Assembly: GCA_016928995.1 (NCBI GenBank)
Contig: JAFGJS010000048.1
Span: 1 to 10,473, forward strand
Reading direction: 5' to 3'
Length of the DNA stretch: 10,473 bases
From: Candidatus Sumerlaeota bacterium
GTDB lineage: Bacteria > Sumerlaeota > Sumerlaeia > JAFGJS01
Part shown: piece after piece, positions 1 through 5,688 of the stretch
Numbering within the stretch: the stretch's first letter is position 1
Layout of the letters: each line of letters starts with the position of its first letter
The notes under the pieces: generated by a model
What the model saw: only the letters and a program-made list of their open reading frames with translations
Told to the model about the DNA's origin: nothing
The model's database searches: none
Translations under genes and position numbers: made by a program

Positions 1-273
1 ATTTTCACCAAAAGCGGCTTATTTTTCCATATTTTGCTCCATATTTCATTGAAAATCGGTTCACAAGCGGCATAAGTAGCAGATCCACACCAAAAGGGGA
101 AGAACCAAAAAGATAATGTGGTCCAAGAAGAGCCGCTATTATTTTATGGATAGATAGTATTTATCGATAATGATAAATACTATTTTCATTGCATGTGTGT
201 AGTTATATTTTCCATGAATAGCTACTAATCAAGGACGCTTATATGCGGAGGCGAAAGTGAATGTCGTTTTTTG
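1..273. other. AT-rich gene-free leader
   Basis: I see no convincing gene here. The stretch is markedly richer in A and T than the coding part of the window, and reading frames on both strands are short and broken. Its one clear structure is the palindrome at 154-183, listed separately. The short motif AGCGGC recurs near 14 and 67, with its complement GCCGCT near 132, but this is too short to interpret. An upstream gene may end just outside the window; nothing here shows its tail. Confidence 0.5.
154..183. repeat. Perfect 12-bp inverted repeat, AT-rich
   Basis: ATAGTATTTATC (154-165) and its exact reverse complement GATAAATACTAT (172-183) flank a six-base centre, GATAAT. The arms are almost entirely A and T, so as RNA this would be a weak hairpin. 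The T-run after it is short (TTTTC), so a classical terminator is unlikely. A dimeric-protein binding site, or a recombination or attachment palindrome, is possible. It lies about 570 bases before the first gene, too far to be its obvious operator. Confidence 0.6.
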
Positions 274-440
274 GAAGTGTCGCAACCCAGGGCGGCTGTG
301 CCACATTCAAGGGATACGACAAAAACTTTTGAGAACTGTGATATCGCAAGACAAAGCGGGAGCGACCGTCCCGGTCGCGAACTTTCGGGGTTGAGGACAG
401 CCCCTCCCACTTCAAGGGCTGCGCCCCGCCACTTGATATC
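274..440. repeat. Composite intergenic repeat with hairpins
   Basis: This non-coding stretch is a patchwork of short G/C-rich blocks. The clearest hairpin is GCGACCG (362-368), loop TCC, CGGTCGC (372-378), a perfect seven-base-pair stem. Around it lie blocks such as GGGCGGCTGTGCCAC (near 287) and GGGCTGCGCCCC (near 416). These resemble dispersed intergenic repeats I recall from PVC-type genomes. Reading frames through it on both strands are low in complexity and overlap each other, so I do not call a gene. Confidence 0.4.
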
Positions 441-450
441 CACTCCACAA

Positions 451-558
451 TCGAAATCGGGATCGGGATCGGGATCGGGATCGAAATCGCTATTAAAAAA
501 ACGACGACACCGATACCGATTTCGATCCCGATGGCGATAGCGATTGCGATTGCGATTC
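451..558. repeat. Hexanucleotide array folded as inverted repeat
   Basis: The left half is seven six-base units in register (451-492): TCGAAA, four copies of TCGGGA, TCGAAA, TCGCTA. After an A-rich centre, the right half is eight units of the complementary type (511-558): CGATAC, CGATTT, CGATCC, CGATGG, CGATAG, CGATTG twice, CGATTC. The halves pair: ATCGGGATCGAAATCG (474-489) is the exact reverse complement of CGATTTCGATCCCGAT (517-532), with a 27-base loop. On the minus strand a frame through it reads as an Asp-Pro repeat and then Arg/Asn-rich residues. I take that peptide to be an artefact of six-base periodicity. Confidence 0.75.
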
Positions 559-619
559 TGAAATGGCAATTGTGACATTAGAAAGCTCCTGTTTTTTCCA
601 TGGCGCACGCGGTCAATGT

Positions 620-648
620 TTGACAAACGTCACGAATCTTTCTAAAGT
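620..648 (+). promoter_or_regulatory. Candidate sigma70 promoter for the response regulator
   Basis: A perfect -35 hexamer TTGACA (620-625) is followed after 17 bases by TAAAGT (643-648), which matches the -10 consensus at four of six positions. Transcription would begin near 655 and leave a leader of about 70 bases before the gene at 727. Spacing and -35 are ideal and the -10 is weak. This is a sequence match only. Confidence 0.4.
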
Positions 649-686
649 GATCCTCCATAAAGCATAATACATTCGGCTTTCCATAA

Positions 687-703
687 ACGGGAGCTACTCC
701 CGT
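687..703 (+). promoter_or_regulatory. Leader hairpin before the response regulator
   Basis: ACGGGAG (687-693), loop CTA, CTCCCGT (697-703) forms a perfect seven-base-pair G/C-rich stem in the presumed 5' untranslated leader. It ends 23 bases before the start codon and 11 bases before the ribosome-binding sequence AAGGA (715-719). It could stabilise the leader or affect translation. No T-run follows, so it is not an intrinsic terminator. I recognise no known riboswitch consensus around it. Confidence 0.4.
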
Positions 704-726
704 GAAGAAGCCCCAAGGACTACAAG

Positions 727-1671
727 ATGGCAAAACTGCGCATTATGGTTGTGGATGACGATCCCGATTCCCAACTGATCTTGAGCAAGATTCTTCAGCC
801 GCACTACGACGTTCATTTGGCCGATAACGGGCTGGACGCGCTGGAGAAACTGGAGAGCCTCGATCCGGACATTGTGCTGGCCGACGTGGCCATGCCGGTG
901 ATGAACGGCTGGGAATTCGTGGAGCGGCTGCGCAAACAGCCGCAGTTCCAGAAAATCCCGGTCGTTTTTCTCTCGGCGATGGTGCAGAAAAACCACATCA
1001 AAACCGGCTACGACAGCGGCGCCGATTTGTACCTGACCAAGCCCATCGAGCCGGACCGCCTGCTGCGGATGCTGGAGATGCAGGTGCGCGAACGCAACCT
1101 GGTGCCCAAGGAGGCGCTGAACGCCACGGTGGACTCGGGCAAGTATGTGATTGATGAAGATGAGCCGGAGCCGCCGACCGAGCCGCTCGAGCCGATGCAC
1201 CGGGCGCGCGTGCTGATCGTGGACGACGATCAGGATCTGGCCATGATCATGAAGATGGAGCTTTCCCGTTTCTACGAAGTCGTCGTCTCGCACGACGGCC
1301 TGAGCGCAATGGACACGGCGCTGAAATGGAAGCCGGACATCTTCGTGATCGACTGGATGATGCCCAAGGTTTCGGGATACCAGATGGTGGAAATCCTGCG
1401 CCGCACGCAGAATTTCCATCATTCGCCAATCATCTTCATCTCGGCGAAGAGCTCGCCGCGCGACAAGATGATGGTCGAACGGCTCGACGTGGCGGCGTAT
1501 CTGCCCAAGCCATTCCTGCCGTCAGACTTGACCATGGTGATCGATAAGGAAATCAACAAGCCCGGTTTTCAAATCAATCCGAACCGTCCGCCGTTGCCGG
1601 ATGAACTCCGCACGGGACGGCAGGAGAACGCGGAAGAGCCGGGGAATGACAGTGTGAAATGGCAGGATTAG
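727..1671 (+). CDS. Tandem two-receiver response regulator, no output domain
   Basis: This 314-residue protein consists of two CheY-like receiver domains and a short tail. Receiver 1 (about 3-120) has the acidic cluster D10-D12, phosphoacceptor D53 (in LADVAMPVMNG), S83 and K105 (TKP). Receiver 2 (about 160-275) has D166-D168, phosphoacceptor D209 (in VIDWMMPKVSG), S239 and K261 (PKP). Both sites therefore look able to take phosphate. An acidic, proline-rich linker (about 136-158) joins them. The last 40 residues are polar and hydrophilic. No DNA-binding, GGDEF, HD-GYP or kinase domain is present, so it probably acts by phosphorelay or protein contact in the cytoplasm; the partner kinase is not in this window. 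The start is well supported: AAGGA lies seven bases upstream and the first strand (KLRIMVVDDD) begins at once. The next gene follows 54 bases on. Function beyond phosphotransfer signalling is unknown. Confidence 0.92.
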   Translation: MAKLRIMVVDDDPDSQLILSKILQPHYDVHLADNGLDALEKLESLDPDIVLADVAMPVMNGWEFVERLRKQPQFQKIPVVFLSAMVQKNHIKTGYDSGADLYLTKPIEPDRLLRMLEMQVRERNLVPKEALNATVDSGKYVIDEDEPEPPTEPLEPMHRARVLIVDDDQDLAMIMKMELSRFYEVVVSHDGLSAMDTALKWKPDIFVIDWMMPKVSGYQMVEILRRTQNFHHSPIIFISAKSSPRDKMMVERLDVAAYLPKPFLPSDLTMVIDKEINKPGFQINPNRPPLPDELRTGRQENAEEPGNDSVKWQD

Positions 1672-1690
1672 GCCGCGCGATGGCCTGAGC

Positions 1691-1719
1691 TTCTGCAAAA
1701 AGAAATTGGACGCTATAAA
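1691..1719 (+). promoter_or_regulatory. Possible promoter giving a leaderless SRAP mRNA
   Basis: TATAAA (1714-1719) sits 6 bases before the ATG at 1726, with a poor -35 candidate TTCTGC (1691-1696) at 17-base spacing. If used, transcription would begin at or next to the start codon, giving a leaderless transcript. In keeping with this, no purine-rich ribosome-binding sequence lies within 15 bases upstream of the ATG. Read-through from the regulator gene is the alternative. Confidence 0.28.
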
Positions 1720-1725
1720 CATCTT

Positions 1726-2418
1726 ATGTGTGGACGATACACTCAGACTGCGCCGTTGACGTTGGACAAACTGCAACGGCGCTTTGTCATTGATTGGATC
1801 CATCCCGACACGCCGCCAGGGCCGCGTTACAACATCGCCCCGACGCAAATCGCGCCGGTCCTGATGCAAGACGGCCAGCGGCGCATCGCGCTGCCCATGC
1901 GCTGGGGGCTGGCGCCCAGCTGGGCGCAAGACGAGAAGATCGGCGCGCGCATGATCAACGCGCGCGTGGAAACCATCGCGGAAAAACCAAGTTTCCGTCA
2001 GGCGTTCTTCCAGCGGCGATGCATGGCGCTCGCCGACGGTTTTTACGAATGGGTGCAGGATTCCGGCGGCGCCAAGCAGCCCTATCGCTTCGTGCTCAAG
2101 TCGCGCGAACCTTTCGGCTTCGCCGGTCTCTGGGAGCGATGGCAGCCGCCCGGACGGACTCCGTTGCTCACGTTCACCATTATCACGCGCCCGGCTAATC
2201 AATTCATGAAGCCGTACCATCCACGCATGCCGGTGATCCTGCGCCGTCAGGACGAAGCGGCGTGGCTGGATCCCGAGCTGCGCGACAAAGACGCACTGAT
2301 GCAGCTCTTGCTCCCGCGCAAATCGCGCATGATGGAGTGTCACCCCGTGGCCGATGTCGTCAACTCCCCTCATCACGACACCCCTCAATGCGTCGAACAG
2401 CAATTGGAACTGTTTTAA
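1726..2418 (+). CDS. SRAP-family abasic-site processing protein (YedK/HMCES-like)
   Basis: Proteins of this family (E. coli YedK, human HMCES) crosslink covalently to abasic sites in single-stranded DNA through the N-terminal cysteine, shielding them from cleavage. All expected features are visible in the 230 residues: the N-terminus MCGRYTQ exposes Cys2 after Met removal; PRYNIAPTQ (33-41) is the family signature; N78 lies in MINARVE, E108 in DGFYEW and H165 in YHPRMPVIL, the expected active-site set. The length matches bacterial members, and the C-terminus carries the usual VNSP...C.E pattern. The start is fixed by the obligatory Met-Cys. It follows the response regulator on the same strand by 54 bases and may be co-transcribed or have its own promoter at 1691-1719. 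No SOS box is evident. Family assignment is very secure; the role in this organism is inferred. The gene ends the first cluster, and the next 626 bases are non-coding. Confidence 0.95.
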   Translation: MCGRYTQTAPLTLDKLQRRFVIDWIHPDTPPGPRYNIAPTQIAPVLMQDGQRRIALPMRWGLAPSWAQDEKIGARMINARVETIAEKPSFRQAFFQRRCMALADGFYEWVQDSGGAKQPYRFVLKSREPFGFAGLWERWQPPGRTPLLTFTIITRPANQFMKPYHPRMPVILRRQDEAAWLDPELRDKDALMQLLLPRKSRMMECHPVADVVNSPHHDTPQCVEQQLELF

Positions 2419-2454
2419 CCGAACTTCCAATGTGGATTCTCCCCACAACCTAAA

Positions 2455-2910
2455 GGAACCTCTAATCATTCACCACAGAGACTCGAAGACACAAAGAACC
2501 GAATTGGGATCAACAGTAAATACAATGATTGAAATCTATGCGTGCTCCATGACTTCGTGTGAAAATTGTAATGATTTTGAGACGGCCTAAATTCAAAAAC
2601 CAAAACAAATTAGAAATTGAAACACGCCGCACATTGATCCCGGAACATGGCTGATCTCTCTGCGCCACCGCGCCTCTGCGGGAAAAAATTCGCAGAGCAG
2701 ATCTGATGCAAGATTCATATTGTCAGTCTATTCGCGGATGACTGCGGCGAATTTCTTATTTTTTATGATGGCAGACAAGGATTAAGGCGCCAGTAATATT
2801 AAATCTCACGCAAAGTCACAGAGCATGCAAAGATTGGACAATTGTGTTCGAAGCACATTAATAGATGCTCTGTGTCCTCGGTGTACTCTGTGGTGAATTT
2901 TAAAGGTTCC
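2455..2910. repeat. MITE-like segment bounded by inverted repeats
   Basis: This fills most of the 626-base gap 2419-3044, where I see no gene. The left end (2455-2480) reads GGAACCT..., ending ATTCACCACAGAG; the right end (2886-2910) is its reverse complement, CTCTGTGGTGAAT...AGGTTCC, with 13 and 7 exact bases at the two blocks. Weaker similarity continues inward over about 20 bases (GAAGACACAAAGA against GAGGACACAGAGC). Internal hairpins are CACAGAGCAT (2817-2826) with ATGCTCTGTG (2865-2874), and CTCTGCG (2674-2680) with CGCAGAG (2691-2697). No transposase frame fits inside, and I see no clear target duplication. It could be a non-autonomous element or a cluster of individually dispersed repeats of the 'CACAGAG' family. 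Confidence 0.5.
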
Positions 2911-3044
2911 ATTATTTAACGCTTATCTCGACCTTCCCTAAAAATATCGAACACCAAATTTGTGTTGCAATTCCAGTGTCCTGACGCAAAGTGGAGCCTC
3001 TTACGATATGCGCCGCGCGACGCGGCGGCAAAGGCGAAGACTCG

Positions 3045-4112
3045 ATGAAACGCATGATTGTCACAGGCTCCAGCGGACTGATCGGCTCGGCCGTGTGCGA
3101 ATATTTTCATGGCCAGGGCTGGGAGATCCACGGCATTGACAACAATCAGCGCGCCGTGTTTTTCGGACCGGAAGGCGACACGCGCTGGAATCAGCATCGG
3201 CTGCAAGAGACGCTGTCGCGCTTCACGCATCATGAACTCGACGTTCGCGACCGCTCCAACGTGCTCGGCGCTGTCGAACAGATCCAGCCGAAGGCCATCG
3301 TGCACGCCGCGGCGCAGCCTAGCCACGACCGGGCGGCGGCGATTCCTTTCGACGATTTCGACACCAACGCCGTGGGCACGCTGAACCTGCTCGAGGCGAC
3401 GCGGCGTTTCGCGCCCGAGGCGCCGTTCGTATTGCTCTCCACGAACAAGGTCTATGGCGACGCTCCGAATCGCATCGCGCTGGAGGAACTCGAAACGCGC
3501 TGGGATTACAACGATCCGGCGTATGAACAAGGCATTCCCGAGTCGCTCTGCATCGACCAGTGCAAGCATTCGCTCTTCGGCGCGAGCAAGTCCGCGGCGG
3601 ACCTGTTGACCCAGGAGTACGGACTGTACTTCGGCATGAAGACCTGCTGTCTGCGCGGCGGATGCCTCACCGGACCGGGCCACTCCGGCGTCGAACTGCA
3701 CGGCTTTCTGAGCTACCTGATCCGCTGCAACCTGGAGCAACGGCCGTATCGCGTGTACGGCTACAAAGGCAAGCAGGTGCGCGACAACATCCACAGTCTG
3801 GACGTGGCGCGATTCATTGACGGCTTCATCCGCGCGCCGCGTTGCGGCGAGGTGTACAACATCGGCGGCGGCAAGGCGAACAGCTGCTCGATCCTGGAGG
3901 CGTTCGAACTCGCGGAGCGCCTGTCGGGCGAGCCGATGCAGTTTGAGTACGACGAACGGAACCGCATCGGCGACCACATTTGCTACTACAGCGATCTGCG
4001 CAAGGCTCGCGCGCATTATCCGGAATGGGACATCACCGTGTCGCTCGAACAAATCTTCGAGCAAATCGCCGCCGCCTGGCGCGTGCGTATGAGAAAAGGG
4101 TCTGGGGTCTAG
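3045..4112 (+). CDS. NAD-dependent sugar-nucleotide epimerase, CDP-paratose/tyvelose 2-epimerase-like
   Basis: An extended short-chain dehydrogenase of 355 residues. The Rossmann motif TGSSGLIG is at 7-14, D32 ends the second strand, and STNKVYGD (132-139), RGGCLTGP (204-211), ELHGFL (217-222) and [13 protein letters not shown] (239-251) follow. The STNKVYGD and KQVRD blocks and the family's closing part are those of CDP-tyvelose/paratose 2-epimerase-like proteins, which act on nucleotide-linked sugars for surface polysaccharide. The usual catalytic Tyr of YxxxK is Phe here (F178-G-A-S-K182). I chose ATG 3045 because the Rossmann strand begins right after it; an in-frame GTG at 2991 would add 18 unlike residues. 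The ribosome-binding site is weak. The last residues (about 349-355, RKGSGV) and the stop TAG are read from a repeat arm (4095-4126), so the native C-terminus may have been changed. It probably works with the glycosyltransferase 258 bases on. The exact substrate is not determinable. Confidence 0.85.
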   Translation: MKRMIVTGSSGLIGSAVCEYFHGQGWEIHGIDNNQRAVFFGPEGDTRWNQHRLQETLSRFTHHELDVRDRSNVLGAVEQIQPKAIVHAAAQPSHDRAAAIPFDDFDTNAVGTLNLLEATRRFAPEAPFVLLSTNKVYGDAPNRIALEELETRWDYNDPAYEQGIPESLCIDQCKHSLFGASKSAADLLTQEYGLYFGMKTCCLRGGCLTGPGHSGVELHGFLSYLIRCNLEQRPYRVYGYKGKQVRDNIHSLDVARFIDGFIRAPRCGEVYNIGGGKANSCSILEAFELAERLSGEPMQFEYDERNRIGDHICYYSDLRKARAHYPEWDITVSLEQIFEQIAAAWRVRMRKGSGV

Positions 4113-4362
4113 GATCTGGGGTCTGGATTGGAAGGCGTGCTTAAAGCCAGTATAAAAGGTACATAAAAAATTATGATTCTCGCACAGAGATGAAAAGGGG
4201 GGAAATCTATCCCTCGTGTCTTCGTGTCTTTGTGGTGAATTTATAAAGGTTGCTTAAAGTTCATTTTCAGCTGTTGAACATTGATAATGATGAGCCAAAG
4301 ATTCTATTCGCAGCATCAAATATTCCATCACCAGACCCTAGACCCTGAACCCTAGACCCTTT
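4095..4362. mobile_element. 268-bp element with 32-bp heptamer inverted ends
   Basis: The left arm (4095-4126) begins AAAGGGTCTGGGGTCT and continues in seven-base units of type (A/G)GGGTCT, closing in GG. The right arm (4331-4362), read on the other strand, begins AAAGGGTCTAGGGTTC and ends in the same GG. The arms agree at 27 of 32 positions. The outer flanks are GTGCGTATG (4083-4091) and GTGCGCTATG (4363-4372), one base apart in length and otherwise the same, which suggests a target duplication; three bases, AGA, lie between the left copy and the arm. The interior is AT-rich with no gene. The left arm encodes the epimerase stop; the right arm ends 8 bases before the next start codon. It may be a non-autonomous insertion or a folded intergenic repeat; no transposase is seen. 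Confidence 0.5.
4217..4253 (+). repeat. Second copy of the 'GTGGTGAATTT..AAAGGTT' repeat
   Basis: TGTCTTCGTGTCTTTGTGGT and the next 17 bases closely match 2873-2910, the right end of the segment at 2455-2910, in the same orientation. The shared core is TGTGGTGAATTT, then TAAAGGTT after one extra base. It sits inside the heptamer-bounded element at 4095-4362, so two repeat families are nested here. Confidence 0.6.
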
Positions 4363-4369
4363 GTGCGCT

Positions 4370-5500
4370 ATGCTTAAATTGGCTTACATCATTGAAAGCC
4401 TCTCCCCGCTGCTGACCGGCACGACGTCATCGGCGCAGGGATTGACTTTGGCGCTGAAACGGCGCGGCGTGGATCTGCGCATCGTGGCGCGCTGCCCCGA
4501 TCGCGAGGCCGCAGCGGTTGAGCGGCGCTTCGAAGGGCTGGCGCGCCTGGTGAAAGATTCGGAAAGCCGCGCAACATTCGCGCAGGCGATTGACAATGCC
4601 GTGGCATGGTGCGATCTGGCGCAGATCTCCGGCGTCTGGGATCCGTCCACGCGCATGGCCGCGGCGTCCGTGCGGCGGCATGGCAAGCCGCACATCTACA
4701 GCGTCCGCGGCATGCTCGATCCCCGGCGGCTGCGCGACAAGTGGTGGAAGAAATGGCCGTACGCCGTGCTGCTGGGCCGCCGCACGTACGCGCGAGCATC
4801 GGCGGTTCATGCGCTCACGCCCGATGAGGAAGGTTATCTGCGGCAATGGCGCTATCATGGACCGGTGTTCATCACGCCGAACGGCGTGGAACTGCCGCAA
4901 CGCGAAGCCGGTCCGGAGCCGTTTTACGACGCTTGCCCGCAGGCGCGCGGCAAACGCGTGCTGCTCTATCTCTCGCGCATCGACCGGCAAAAGGGCGGCG
5001 AGGAGCTGATTCGCGCGTTCGGGCAACTCGCGGAGCGCTATCCCGATTGGCTGCTGGTGATGGCTGGCAACACGCAACAGCCGAAATTCCTGCAGCGCGT
5101 GAAAGAACTGGTTCAGCGTGAAGGTTGGAACGGCCGGATTGTGTTCCCGGGATTTCTCTACGAAGACGCGCGATGGTCGGCGTTGGAAACCGCCGAGATA
5201 TTTACGCTGCCGTCGTACAGCGAGGGTTTCAGCAACGCGATCCTGGAAGCGCTGGCCTGGAATTGCGCCTGCTTGATCACGCCGCATTGCAGTTTCCCGG
5301 ATGTCGTTGAATGCGGCGCGGGGCTGTCGGTCGAACCGGCGGTGGAAACACTAACTGGCGCGCTGGAGGAATTGCTTTCATCGCCCGCTGAAACGCTCGC
5401 CGGCATGGCCCGCAAAGGCCGCGCGCTTGTCGAAGCGCGCTACACCTGGGATGCCGTGGCGGCACAGATGATCGAGCAATACCGGAAAATTCTGACATGA
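4370..5500 (+). CDS. GT4-family glycosyltransferase
   Basis: A retaining, GT-B-fold glycosyltransferase of 376 residues that would move a sugar from a nucleotide donor to a growing glycan at the inner face of the membrane. The N-terminal half begins MLKLAYIIESLSP with the glycine-rich turn LLTGTTSSA (14-22). The C-terminal half has ITPNGVE (168-174), LYLSRIDRQKGGEELIRAF (199-217), MAGN (231-234), VFPGFL (258-263) and the EX7E donor-site motif E285-G-F-S-N-A-I-L-E293. There is no signal peptide or membrane segment. I start at ATG 4370; a TTG nine bases upstream would add only three residues and lies within a repeat arm. No ribosome-binding sequence precedes it, because the bases just upstream are the right arm of the element at 4095-4362 (CCCTAGACCC). 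It follows the epimerase gene, so a surface polysaccharide role is likely. Donor and acceptor sugars are unknown. Confidence 0.92.
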   Translation: MLKLAYIIESLSPLLTGTTSSAQGLTLALKRRGVDLRIVARCPDREAAAVERRFEGLARLVKDSESRATFAQAIDNAVAWCDLAQISGVWDPSTRMAAASVRRHGKPHIYSVRGMLDPRRLRDKWWKKWPYAVLLGRRTYARASAVHALTPDEEGYLRQWRYHGPVFITPNGVELPQREAGPEPFYDACPQARGKRVLLYLSRIDRQKGGEELIRAFGQLAERYPDWLLVMAGNTQQPKFLQRVKELVQREGWNGRIVFPGFLYEDARWSALETAEIFTLPSYSEGFSNAILEALAWNCACLITPHCSFPDVVECGAGLSVEPAVETLTGALEELLSSPAETLAGMARKGRALVEARYTWDAVAAQMIEQYRKILT

Positions 5501-5501
5501 G

Positions 5502-5539
5502 AGAATCGCTGATTTGAGCGAGAGGCCAGCGGCGATTCT
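5502..5539 (+). other. Inverted repeat after the glycosyltransferase stop
   Basis: AGAATCGC (5502-5509) and GCGATTCT (5532-5539) are exact reverse complements with a 22-base loop, beginning two bases after the stop codon. No T-run follows, so an intrinsic terminator is not supported. It may still end or protect the transcript, or be part of the repeat cluster that follows. Confidence 0.3.
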
Positions 5540-5565
5540 ATGTTGCACAAGGCGGATTTCAACAC

Positions 5566-5673
5566 GCGCTTTTTGGACTGCGGCGGCCATGCCGCCGCCT
5601 TGGCTGCGAGGCTGGAGCGAATAAAGATCCGCTCTTCAAGGCGCAAGCATGGCTTGCGCACTCCGAAAAATGC
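5566..5673. repeat. REP-like hairpin cluster between convergent genes
   Basis: This 108-bp element separates the glycosyltransferase and hemL, which point at each other. Its ends are imperfect inverted copies: GCGCTTTTTGGACTGCGGC (5566-5584) against the reverse complement of TGCGCACTCCGAAAAATGC (5655-5673). Inside are three stems: GCGGCGGC-CAT-GCCGCCGC (5580-5598), GAGCG (5615-5619) with CGCTC (5630-5634), and GCGCAAGC-ATG-GCTTGCGC (5641-5659). The two strong stems each have eight pairs and a three-base CAT or ATG loop. The 'TTTTTGGACTGCGGCGG' style is one I recall as a dispersed repeat in Verrucomicrobiota-like genomes. It may act as a two-way transcript end. Confidence 0.6.
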
Positions 5674-5688
5674 ATGGCGTGAAATCTT

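Noticed and set aside
451-558. CRISPR array
   Set aside because: The units are six bases long with no spacers, and the two halves are complementary.
225-626. A 133-codon minus-strand frame with Asp-Pro and Arg/Asn repeats
   Set aside because: The repeats come directly from the six-base array at 451-558, the rest crosses hairpin-rich intergenic repeats, and an overlapping frame on the other strand is equally long.
1522-2469. A 315-codon minus-strand open frame
   Set aside because: It is antisense to the SRAP gene, which keeps all active-site residues.
2354-2590. A 78-codon plus-strand frame across the end of the SRAP gene
   Set aside because: It overlaps the SRAP gene out of frame and runs into the repeat arm at 2455; no start signal or family resemblance.
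2916-4064. A 382-codon minus-strand open frame
   Set aside because: It is antisense to the epimerase, whose Rossmann and SDR motifs are clear.
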